Origin: Candidimonas nitroreducens
GTDB taxonomy: Bacteria; Pseudomonadota; Gammaproteobacteria; Burkholderiales; Burkholderiaceae_B
Assembly (NCBI RefSeq): GCF_002209565.1
Contig: NZ_NJIH01000011.1
Coordinates: 186,001 to 250,000 of the forward strand
Direction: 5' to 3'
DNA: 64,000 nt
Shown here: positions 20,166-28,107 of the stretch, piece by piece
How the letters are laid out: each line of letters opens with the position of its first letter
How positions within the stretch are numbered: position 1 is the stretch's first letter
Notes under the pieces: model-generated
What the model was told of the DNA's origin: nothing
Database searches by the model: none
The model's input: only the letters and a program-made list of their open reading frames with translations
Position numbers and translations under genes: made by a program

Positions 20166-21116
20166 ATGGATCTCAAACGTCTTGAGTATTTTCTGCTGGT
20201 TGCCGATCATGGCAGCTTTTCTCGCGCGGCCAGTATCATCGGTGTGTCACAGCCGGCACTGGGGCGCCAGGTTCAGCGTCTCGAGAAAGACTGCGGTGCC
20301 AGGCTGCTTTATCGGCATGGCCGCGGCGTATCGCTGACGCCCGAGGGGCTCGACTTCGCCGACCGGATACGCCCGCTAATCCGGGATCTGGCGCTGGCCA
20401 TGGAAGGCCCGGCGGCAGCCCAGCGGCCGCTATCGGGCGAAATTACCATAGGGATGACGCCCACTCTCATGTCTCTGATGGGGCTGCATTTGCTGCAGAA
20501 GCTGCGAGAGGTGCACCCGGGGATCAAGCTGAATTTTCTTACCGGCTACAGCGGCTACGTGCACGAATGGCTGGTCGACGGCCGTCTCGATATTGCCATT
20601 TTGCATGATGCGCGCCGATCCCGGCATATCGCGGTGGATTTTCTCGCCAGCGCGCGGTTGTTTCTGGTGTCGCATCCCGATGCCGCAGCCGCCGAAGGCT
20701 TCATCTCGGGGGCTAGTGTTCCGGCCCGCAGCCTGGCCCGCTTGTCGCTTGCGCTGCCCAGCCGCACACATGGTCTGCGTCGGACGCTGGAGGCCGTGGC
20801 TTCCAAGCTGGGTATTGCATTGCGTGTCGATTATGAACTCGACACTCTGGAACTGCTGAAGGATGTGGCTCTGGCCGGCGTGGCCCACACTGTTCTCGCA
20901 TTGCCTGCCGTGGCCGGGGAGGTCATGAGCGGGTCATTGAAAGCCGTAGCGTTGCGTTCGCCGCCCGTCGAGACGCGCTTGATGGTGGCCACTTCTTTAA
21001 ACCGGCCGCAGACGCAGGCCGGCCGGGCCGTGCTCGAAGCCATTCGTCCCGTCCTGGTTAGCTCCATCGAGCGTAGCCCGATTCCGCTGCACATGGCCGT
21101 GGCGCAGGCACGATGA
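20166..21116 (+). CDS. LysR-family transcriptional regulator
   Basis: A 316-residue LysR-type protein. The N-terminal winged helix is textbook: MDLKRLEYFLLVADHGSFSR followed by AASIIGVSQPALGRQVQRLE and GVSLTPEG. The effector domain starts with LSGEITIGMTPTL, close to the NAC/CynR-like subgroup. ATG at 20166 begins the standard LysR N-terminus, although the Shine-Dalgarno is weak; earlier in-frame starts would add a non-homologous tail. It lies between pcaCD (divergent) and the amidohydrolase-Bug operon (same direction), and could regulate either. Effector unknown. Confidence 0.9.
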   Translation: MDLKRLEYFLLVADHGSFSRAASIIGVSQPALGRQVQRLEKDCGARLLYRHGRGVSLTPEGLDFADRIRPLIRDLALAMEGPAAAQRPLSGEITIGMTPTLMSLMGLHLLQKLREVHPGIKLNFLTGYSGYVHEWLVDGRLDIAILHDARRSRHIAVDFLASARLFLVSHPDAAAAEGFISGASVPARSLARLSLALPSRTHGLRRTLEAVASKLGIALRVDYELDTLELLKDVALAGVAHTVLALPAVAGEVMSGSLKAVALRSPPVETRLMVATSLNRPQTQAGRAVLEAIRPVLVSSIERSPIPLHMAVAQAR

Positions 21117-21458
21117 ATCCGTGCTGCGGTGCACCGGCTCGCCTGTTCGCCGGCGCCGCACTATGGATCCCTGCGTGAGCGGCCCGTCGGAGTCCATATG
21201 TCTCTTGGCCTGAACAGGCCCTAAAGCAAATCGGCATAGCTGATAGAAGCGATAAGTTATTGGACAAAGTTCCGCGGCGGGACATAATCTTTGAATAAGT
21301 TCAGGCCTGCACGAAGCCGGCCCGGCTCGACGAACAACATATATACGGGGAGACCATGCCCAGGGACTTGCGCGGCGGCGCAGGGGCCGCTGCCGCAGCC
21401 CGCACCGGAGGCCGTCCGCTTGAGGCCACGGTGCTGCGAACCCCGGATGGGGGACTCC
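21117..21458. other. Intergenic region upstream of the amidohydrolase operon
   Basis: A 342-bp stretch with no gene recognised. It holds the sigma-70-like promoter at 21260-21288 and so a leader of roughly 160 bp before the first gene. A T-N11-A type element (atcggcatagctgat, 21228-21242) lies just upstream of the -35 and could be a LysR site, which is a guess. Confidence 0.45.
21260..21288 (+). promoter_or_regulatory. Sigma-70-type promoter for the amidohydrolase-Bug-lyase-odhA genes
   Basis: TTGGAC at 21260-21265 and CATAAT at 21283-21288 are separated by exactly 17 bp. The element lies in a locally AT-rich patch, points towards the gene at 21459, and is downstream of the LysR-type gene. 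Confidence 0.55.
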
Positions 21459-22271
21459 ATGACAAAGAACATTCCGGCCGGGGCGGTGGATTGCCACGCC
21501 CACGTCACGCAGGCTGATGCGTCGGGGCCGCAGGGGCCGAATGCCGCGCATTCCGGAAACCATAGCGTCGAAGCGTACCTCGATGTACTGGATGGCGGCG
21601 GCATATCCCGCGGTGTATTGACGGCCCCGAGCTTTTACGGCACCGACAATTCGCTGCTGCTCTCGGCATTGGCTCGATCGGGGGGGCGCCTTCGGGGTAC
21701 GGCGACCGTCGCCCCTTCGATAGACGCGGCGGCACTCGGCCAGATGCACGATCTCGGTGTGGATGGAATCCGGCTCAATTATATTGGCCGCAAAGAGTTC
21801 ATCGATCTGTCTACGCCCGACTACCAACGGCTGTTTTCCCTGCTCTGCGACCTGGACATGCATGTGGAGTTGTGGATCTATTCAGAGACGCTGCCGCAGG
21901 TGGCGCCGCATTTGCAGAAAAGCCGCGTGAAAGTCGTGCTCGATCATTTCGGCGGGCCACAGCCGAAAGACGGCACGGGGGCCGGGGACGTCTCTCCGAT
22001 ACTTGAGCTTTTGGCGCAGGGCCGCACTTGGGTGAAGCTTTCGGCGCCTTTCAGGCAGCGTGGCGTCCACCTCCAACCATGCGTGGATGCATTTCTCGAC
22101 GCGGGAGGAGAGGAGCGCCTTGTATGGGCTTCTGACTGGCCATTCGTCCGGTTTGAAGACTCGGTCACATATGCGCAGTGCATAGACTGGTTGTTCGAAT
22201 GGATCCCCGACGAGCGGATTCGGAACCGGATACTGGTCGAAAACCCCAAGAGCCTGTTTGGTTTCAGTTGA
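21459..22271 (+). CDS. Amidohydrolase family 2 (TIM-barrel) hydrolase, lactonase-like
   Basis: A 270-residue metal-dependent hydrolase. The DCHAHV motif (H13, H15) opens the barrel, with LDHFGG and WASDWPF supplying later metal or catalytic residues, and LVENPKSLFGF closes it. This pattern is that of the amidohydrolase-2 family, which contains 2-pyrone-4,6-dicarboxylate lactonase, sulfomuconolactone hydrolase and related enzymes. ATG at 21459 is preceded by GGATGGGG; a second in-frame ATG at 21447 is possible. It starts an operon with a Bug receptor and a PEP-mutase-family lyase, so it probably opens a lactone or hydrolyses a carboxylated ring derivative. Substrate unknown. Confidence 0.85.
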   Translation: MTKNIPAGAVDCHAHVTQADASGPQGPNAAHSGNHSVEAYLDVLDGGGISRGVLTAPSFYGTDNSLLLSALARSGGRLRGTATVAPSIDAAALGQMHDLGVDGIRLNYIGRKEFIDLSTPDYQRLFSLLCDLDMHVELWIYSETLPQVAPHLQKSRVKVVLDHFGGPQPKDGTGAGDVSPILELLAQGRTWVKLSAPFRQRGVHLQPCVDAFLDAGGEERLVWASDWPFVRFEDSVTYAQCIDWLFEWIPDERIRNRILVENPKSLFGFS

Positions 22272-22314
22272 TCAGCGAGCGTTTGTGCTGAGACCCATTC
22301 ATCGGAGAACGATA

Positions 22315-23265
22315 ATGAATACTTTATATCGAGCCTTGGCGGGAGCGCTGGGGTGCATGTTTGCGGCCATCGTCTGGGCGGCGCCACCCATGACGCTGAT
22401 TTGGCCCGCTTCTCCCGGCGGCGGCGGCGATCTCTACTTCCGGATCATTTCCAAAGTCATGGGCGCCAAGGGAGTGAATCTGGTCGTCAGGAATGTCCCC
22501 GGAGGCGGAGCCACGATCGGCGTCCAGGAGGTGCTGCACTCCAAGCCGGACGGCAACACGATCGGCGGAGTCTGGACGGGGCCGATCTCGATTTCTCCGC
22601 ATACACTGGGGGTGCCCTACAAGCGCGACGATTACATACCGGTGCTGCAGTTCAGCAGCGCGCCCTACGTATTGTGCACAAGGCCCGATTTTCCCGCGAA
22701 TACCGGGGCGGAACTCATAGAGCTCGTCAAGAAGAACCCGAACAAATACACGTACGGTACCGATGGCCCGGGCGGGCTGGGGCAGCTTGCGGCGACGCGA
22801 ATCTTCATGGCGTTCGGCACTTCCGAACGCGATATCCCCTACAAAGGGGCTTCGGAGTCGAGCCTCGCCATGCTCAGCGGCGTGGTCGACATGTATTCGG
22901 GCACGATTCCCACTATTCTTCCGCACGTCAAGAGCGGCAAGGCCAAGTGCCTGCTGTTGACTTCGGCCCGGCACAACCCCGCGCTTCCGGGGGTGTCCAG
23001 TCTTGCGGATGTAGGAATACCCAAGGAGGAATCCCTGTTGTGGCGCGCCATCCTGGTTCCCAAGGGTACGCCCGCCGCCGATATCGAGCGGGTCGAGAAA
23101 TTGTTCGAGGATGCAGCGCGGTCGCCGCAGGCTCTGGCTTTCCTGAAGCAGGTCGGAGAAACGCTGGAGCTTTTGAAGGGCAAGGAACTGAAAGCATCGT
23201 GGGATCGTGAATACGAGGCATATGGAAAGATCGTCAAATTGGCCGGCATGGCCCGCAAGCAGTAG
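22315..23265 (+). CDS. Bug-family periplasmic solute-binding receptor
   Basis: A 316-residue TctC/Bug-type receptor. ATG at 22315 with GGAG about 10 bp upstream; a signal peptide (hydrophobic segment about residues 5-20, cleavage near VWA-AP) is followed by MTLIWPASPGGGGDLYFR, SKPDGNTIGG and a long C-terminal domain. It is more diverged from the family consensus than the other Bug proteins here: the opening YPSRPI is absent and the glycine loop is extended. Operon position suggests that it binds the substrate for the amidohydrolase and lyase. Confidence 0.88.
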   Translation: MNTLYRALAGALGCMFAAIVWAAPPMTLIWPASPGGGGDLYFRIISKVMGAKGVNLVVRNVPGGGATIGVQEVLHSKPDGNTIGGVWTGPISISPHTLGVPYKRDDYIPVLQFSSAPYVLCTRPDFPANTGAELIELVKKNPNKYTYGTDGPGGLGQLAATRIFMAFGTSERDIPYKGASESSLAMLSGVVDMYSGTIPTILPHVKSGKAKCLLLTSARHNPALPGVSSLADVGIPKEESLLWRAILVPKGTPAADIERVEKLFEDAARSPQALAFLKQVGETLELLKGKELKASWDREYEAYGKIVKLAGMARKQ

Positions 23266-23329
23266 GTTTCTCCGCGACGGGGCGCGAGCATCGGCCGGAT
23301 TGCGGGCAAACAGGTGAAGGAGTGTCGAA

Positions 23330-24214
23330 GTGGCTGTGAAATCTACTGCAAGGCAACGATTCCGCGAAATTCTGGGCCGCTCGGGGTGTACCCAGGCGGC
23401 GTCGATTTTCGACCCATTGTCCGCACGTATTGCGAGCCTGCAGGGGTGGGAGCTGTGCAAACTATCGGGCTCCGTGGGCAAGTTCTCGAATCTGGCGGTT
23501 CCCGACGACATCCCCATGGCCAATATGTCGGATCTGGTCGACTTGTGCTGGAGGATCAACCGGGTATGCGATGCGTGTCTGGTCGTCGATGCCGACGATG
23601 GCGGCGGCAGCGCCCTGAATGTATTCCGTACGGTCAGAGAGCTGGAAGCGGCGGGCGTTGCGGCGATAGAGATCGAGGACAATACCGTTCCGCAGCGTTT
23701 TGGCGTTGCGCAACGGCGCCATGAAATGATCGTCTCGCAGGAAGAGCAGGTTGGCAAGCTGTGTGCGGCGGTCGAGGCGCGGCAAGATTGCTCCACCGCC
23801 ATTGTGGCACGCACGAGCGCTCTCAATGAGCTGCCTCGCGATGATGCGATGCGGCGGATCAGCGCTTATTCCGCTACGGGGGTGGATGCCATAATGCTGC
23901 CCGGCATGGCGCACGGAAGAAGCGACATCGAGGCGGCAATGCAGGCCACCGACCTGCCCCTGCTGCTGCTGCGCATTCCGGAAGACGTCCTCGGGGACAC
24001 GGACTTCCTTGAGCGAGCCAGGGTACGCGTCCGGTATCAGGAAAGCATCCTGTACTCCATCGTGGTGAAAGCCATGGACGATTGCCTGCGTCATTTGCAG
24101 AATGGGGGAACGGCGGCGGAGCTGGCGGATCGGACGGCCGAAGCCCGGCTGCTCCGATCGGTGGATCGCACCTATGACATGCAGGCGTGGCAGGACAAGT
24201 ACGTGCGCGGGTGA
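23330..24214 (+). CDS. Isocitrate lyase/PEP mutase-family enzyme
   Basis: A 294-residue enzyme of the isocitrate lyase/phosphoenolpyruvate mutase superfamily. GTG at 23330 is preceded by AAGGAG at 23317-23322. The metal-binding motif VDADDGGG (86-93) and IEIEDNTVP (113-121) are clear. The catalytic KKCGH loop of true isocitrate and methylisocitrate lyases is missing; this place reads PQRFG followed by AQRRH, which suggests an oxaloacetate decarboxylase, carboxyphosphonoenolpyruvate mutase-like or dimethylmalate lyase-like activity. It would make or break a C-C (or P-C) bond in a 2-oxo acid. It is followed by a stand-alone odhA-type gene, and both may be linked in 2-oxo-acid metabolism. Confidence 0.85.
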   Translation: MAVKSTARQRFREILGRSGCTQAASIFDPLSARIASLQGWELCKLSGSVGKFSNLAVPDDIPMANMSDLVDLCWRINRVCDACLVVDADDGGGSALNVFRTVRELEAAGVAAIEIEDNTVPQRFGVAQRRHEMIVSQEEQVGKLCAAVEARQDCSTAIVARTSALNELPRDDAMRRISAYSATGVDAIMLPGMAHGRSDIEAAMQATDLPLLLLRIPEDVLGDTDFLERARVRVRYQESILYSIVVKAMDDCLRHLQNGGTAAELADRTAEARLLRSVDRTYDMQAWQDKYVRG

Positions 24215-24325
24215 TCCGTGCGCCGCCGGCCCGAAGGCGCAGGCATCCGGCTGCGCCGCGTTCGGGCCGGACAGGGGCGGGGCTGGCCGATCCAGGCGCC
24301 ATCTATATTGCTCAAGGAGCCGGCA

Positions 24326-27010
24326 ATGATGCGGGATCTCGGGTTTGCGCCTTTTGCGCCTACGGCGGTTTCGGCGTCGTACCTGGAGTTCATGTACGAG
24401 AAATACAGAAGCGATCCGTCGTCGGTGGGGCCAGGCTGGTGCAGCGTCTTCGAGTATGCCGACGCTTGGTCAATCGAGCCCGGCGCGGCCGCGCATGCGG
24501 CATCGGCGGGGGGCGGCGGCGCCGATCGGATCTTGCGTGCCGAGTGGCTGCGCAGGCGCGGCCATCTGTATGCGGACGTAAATCCCTTGAAAGGCCCCGG
24601 CGGGGCCTTGCCGGGCGGCCGGGCAATGCTTCCGGCGCTGCAGCCGCTGGCCGTGCCGGATCCCGACGCGCTCGAGCCGCTATACACCGGCAAGCTGTCG
24701 GTCGAGTCGTCGCATATAGACAATATCGCATTGGTGCGATGGATCGATGCCTGGATGGAATCCGGGCTTCCCCCTTTGGATGAAGTAGCGCTGCGCCGCG
24801 CCCACTTCCGGCTGGTGCAGGCGGAAGAATTCGAGCGCTTCCTCGGCAAGCGGTTTCCGGGGAAAAAGCGGTTCGGGCTGGAGGGGGCGGAATCCGCTGC
24901 GGTACTCCTGGATCGGCTGCTGGTTCGGGCGGCCGATCAAGGCATCGACGAGGTGCTGATAGGCGGCATGCATCGGGGACGTCTGAATCTGATGGCCAAT
25001 GTACTGGGCAAGCCACTGGAGGCCTTGTTCGCGGAATTCAAAGGAGCGTATCCCTTCGCCGGCCTCCCGGCCGACAGCGCGGATGTTCCCTACCATCTGG
25101 GCCTGCGCACGGTTCTGCGTATCGGAGGGCGGGAATTGCGGATCACACTCCTGCCCAATCCCTCCCATCTGGAGGCAGTCGACCCGGTGGTGCTCGGTGG
25201 GGTTCGGGCCGCGCAGGATGCGAGGCCGGATGCTGACCGCCGCCGGGTGCTCGGTGTCATTCTCCACACCGATGCCGCTGTTGCCGGGCAGGGGGTCGTG
25301 GCCGAGACGCTGCAGTTATCGGGCATCGAGGCTTACACCACGGGCGGCACGATACATGTCGTCATCAACAACCAGATCGGGTTCACGACACAGCCCGAAG
25401 AAGGCCGTGCCTCGCAATATTGCACGGGCCCCTGGAAGGCCATAGACAGCCTGATCCTGCACGTCAACGGCGATTCTCCCGAGGCGGTGATCCGGGCGGC
25501 CGACATGGCCATGAGTTGCCGCATTCAGCATGGCTGCGACGCCGTGATTGATCTGCTCGCCTATCGTCGCAATGGCCACAATGAAATGGATGAACCCAGG
25601 TTCACCCAGCCTTTGCTGTATCGTCAGATCGATGACAAGCCTGCCGTACGCGAGCTGTTCGAGAACCATTTGATGGAGCTGGGGGTCATGTCCGCGGAAG
25701 ATTGCGGGCAAGTGGCGGCGGCATACCGCCAAGAGCTTGCCGGCGGCTACGCTGGCGCGGGCGCCCATGTGCCGGCTGCCAGCACGGAGCCCGGCGAAGG
25801 CGGGTGCGAAGCCGCAAGCCGGGCGATGCGCGACGCAGCGCAGTGTGACCCCGGAACCGGGCTCGATCGCGAGGAGGTGCTGCATCTGCTCGAGTCGATA
25901 TCCACCGTTCCTCCCTGGATGCAGCTAGGGGACAAGCTGCGGCGACTGGTCGAGGAAAGAGCATTGCCAGAAAAAGGCGTGGCGTGGGCCACGGCAGAGG
26001 CGCTGGCCTTGGGCAGCTTGCTCATGAAAGGCATTCCGGTCAGGTTCAGCGGCCAGGATTCGCTGCGGGGCGCCTTCTCGCAGCGCCATTTCTGTTTGGT
26101 CGATACGCGCACCGGCGCCCGCCACGTGACCTTGGACAACCTCGGTGCTCCGGCCCGCTTCGTTGCGGTGAACAGCCCTTTGTCGGAATATGCGGCGCTG
26201 GGGTTCGAATACGGCTATAGCCTCATGCAGCCCAGTACGTTGGTCGTCTGGGAGGCGCAGTTCGGGGATTTCGCCAATGGCGCACAGGTGATGATCGACC
26301 AGTTCATTTCCAGTGGCAAGGCGAAATGGCGGCAGGCGTCGAAACTGGTGATGCTGCTGCCGCACGGACTGGAAGGGCAGGGGCCCGAACATTCGTCGGC
26401 CCGCATCGAGCGTTATCTGCAGTTGGCTGCGGGGGACAATCTCATGATTGCGAATCCCACGACTCCGGCAAATTACTTTCATTTATTGCGAAGGCATGTA
26501 TTGTCTGGCTCAGCCTGTCCGCTGGTCGTCATGGCGCCGAAGACGCTGTTGAGGCTGCCTGCCGCCGTGTCTGCGCTCGAGGACTTCGGCACCGGCACGG
26601 CGTTCAAACCCGTCATCGTTACGACACCTGGCCCGGCGCCGAGCCGGATCCTGTTCTGCTCCGGCAAGATAGCCTACGAGCTGGAGCGGGAACGGGAACG
26701 CCGCCAAGCGTGGGACGTGTCGATCGTGCGCATCGAAAGCCTCTATCCTGTCCCGACGGAAGCTCTTGCCGATATTGTGCGATATCGGCTCGATGCCGAA
26801 CTGGTTTGGGTTCAGGAAGAGCCAGAGAACATGGGAGCCTGGGCCTGGTACGACAGAAAACTGGAGGACATCGCCAGATCCGTGGGCCATCGTTCGCCAC
26901 GTTTTGTATATCGGGGCCGGGCGCCGTCGGCTTCGCCGGCTGCCAGCTTTCATGGCAATCATGACACCGACCAGGCGGCCATCGTTGCATCGGCATACAG
27001 TCGTTGCTAG
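24326..27010 (+). CDS. 2-oxoglutarate dehydrogenase E1-like protein, stand-alone paralogue
   Basis: An 894-residue thiamin-diphosphate enzyme homologous throughout to SucA/OdhA. ATG at 24326 follows AAGGAG at 24314-24319. Visible blocks are SYLEFMYEKYRSDPSSVGPGW (N-terminal E1o motif), MHRGRLNLMANVLGKP, NPSHLEAVDPVVLGGVRA, HTDAAVAGQGVVAETLQLS, VINNQIGFTT and YRRNGHNEMDEP. Unlike the housekeeping gene, which normally heads odhA-odhB-lpdA, there is no E2 or E3 gene here. It is shorter than usual (about 930-950) and has DVPYHLG where DVKYHLG or similar is typical. It could supply E1 to the general complex, or act alone as a 2-oxo-acid decarboxylase or carboligase. Its stop overlaps the convergent stop of the next gene. 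Confidence 0.9.
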   Translation: MMRDLGFAPFAPTAVSASYLEFMYEKYRSDPSSVGPGWCSVFEYADAWSIEPGAAAHAASAGGGGADRILRAEWLRRRGHLYADVNPLKGPGGALPGGRAMLPALQPLAVPDPDALEPLYTGKLSVESSHIDNIALVRWIDAWMESGLPPLDEVALRRAHFRLVQAEEFERFLGKRFPGKKRFGLEGAESAAVLLDRLLVRAADQGIDEVLIGGMHRGRLNLMANVLGKPLEALFAEFKGAYPFAGLPADSADVPYHLGLRTVLRIGGRELRITLLPNPSHLEAVDPVVLGGVRAAQDARPDADRRRVLGVILHTDAAVAGQGVVAETLQLSGIEAYTTGGTIHVVINNQIGFTTQPEEGRASQYCTGPWKAIDSLILHVNGDSPEAVIRAADMAMSCRIQHGCDAVIDLLAYRRNGHNEMDEPRFTQPLLYRQIDDKPAVRELFENHLMELGVMSAEDCGQVAAAYRQELAGGYAGAGAHVPAASTEPGEGGCEAASRAMRDAAQCDPGTGLDREEVLHLLESISTVPPWMQLGDKLRRLVEERALPEKGVAWATAEALALGSLLMKGIPVRFSGQDSLRGAFSQRHFCLVDTRTGARHVTLDNLGAPARFVAVNSPLSEYAALGFEYGYSLMQPSTLVVWEAQFGDFANGAQVMIDQFISSGKAKWRQASKLVMLLPHGLEGQGPEHSSARIERYLQLAAGDNLMIANPTTPANYFHLLRRHVLSGSACPLVVMAPKTLLRLPAAVSALEDFGTGTAFKPVIVTTPGPAPSRILFCSGKIAYELERERERRQAWDVSIVRIESLYPVPTEALADIVRYRLDAELVWVQEEPENMGAWAWYDRKLEDIARSVGHRSPRFVYRGRAPSASPAASFHGNHDTDQAAIVASAYSRC

Positions 27011-27951
27011 CGTCCTGCTCCCGGGCGGCTCTGCCGCCGCCCGGGCAGGGTGGCCAGCAGCAGGCCCGCCAGTGCGATGGCGAAGGCCAACAGCTGCGTC
27101 GCCGACAGGGGTTCGCCCAGCACCAGGATGCCGACCAGTGCGGCGCTGATGGGCAGCATCACGGTGAATACGCCGGCCTGCGAAGCGGGCACCGATTTCA
27201 GGCCCGTCATCCACAGCCACACCGTCCAGACGCTGGCCGCCAACCCATAGAACAAGAGCAGCAGCCAGATGCCCGGGGTGACGCTCTGGAAATCGAAGCG
27301 GCTGGCGCTGTACAGGCCGAAGGGCGTCATCAGCGTGAAGCCCCACAGATTGATGACGGCGCTGATGCGCTTGGGGCCCAGCACCGCGGTCAGGCGCTTG
27401 CCGATCACCGCATACGAGGCCTCGCACAGCACGGCGCCGAAAAGCAGCAGGTCGCCCAACAGCATGCTGGTGGCCGTGGCCCCGGCTGCCGCGGCCGCGG
27501 CCGCGCCGCCGCGGGTCAGCGCCAGCAGGCCTATGCCCAGCACGCCGCAGGCCACGGCCGCCCTGGTGCGCGGGCCTATGCGTTCCTTCAGGAACAGCCG
27601 GCTCATCAGCGCTATGGTGGCCGGGATCGCCGACATGATGACTCCGGCCGATACTGCCGAACTCAGGCTTACGCCGTACACCATGCACAGCGTGAACAGG
27701 AAGTTGCCGAGAAATGATTCGAGGAAGATGAGTGTGCGGGTGTGCGCCGACAGCGGCGCTTCGGTGGCCGGCTTGCGCAGCCAGCGCAGCATCGCCACCG
27801 CACCTATGCCGAAGCGCAGCCAGGCCAGCAGAAACACGGGCATGGCGGCGGCCAGCGGCCGCGACAGCGCCACATAGCTGCCCACCAGCGACATGCTCAG
27901 CGCCAGGCAGCCGTAGGCCGCCGCGCGGCTACGCAGCAGTGTCGTCGTCAT
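27007..27951 (-). CDS. EamA/DMT-family transporter
   Basis: A 314-residue inner-membrane protein with about ten hydrophobic helices in two repeated EamA units (first around SLVGSYVALSRPLAAAMPVFLLAWLRFG, second around GTFATSMLLGDLLLFGAV-type helices and the QAGVFTVMLPISAALVGILVLGEPLS block). Proteins of this drug/metabolite superfamily usually export amino acids or metabolites. ATG at 27949-27951 was chosen as it begins right before the first helix; the Shine-Dalgarno is weak. Substrate unknown. Its stop shares bases with the odhA-like stop on the other strand. Confidence 0.87.
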   Translation of the reverse strand: MTTTLLRSRAAAYGCLALSMSLVGSYVALSRPLAAAMPVFLLAWLRFGIGAVAMLRWLRKPATEAPLSAHTRTLIFLESFLGNFLFTLCMVYGVSLSSAVSAGVIMSAIPATIALMSRLFLKERIGPRTRAAVACGVLGIGLLALTRGGAAAAAAAGATATSMLLGDLLLFGAVLCEASYAVIGKRLTAVLGPKRISAVINLWGFTLMTPFGLYSASRFDFQSVTPGIWLLLLFYGLAASVWTVWLWMTGLKSVPASQAGVFTVMLPISAALVGILVLGEPLSATQLLAFAIALAGLLLATLPGRRQSRPGAGR

Positions 27952-28107
27952 GAACCGGCACGCGGGCCGCCTCCGTGGATGAAGAGTCGTCGCGCCCTGC
28001 GTTGTTCGTCTTGTGTGTATGGACGCGCACCCTGCGCCGGCCACCTTGTTCAGCCTGGTTTTGCATGGATTCGCGACCTGTTGATCGGTGTCAGCAGACC
28101 CTGCGCC

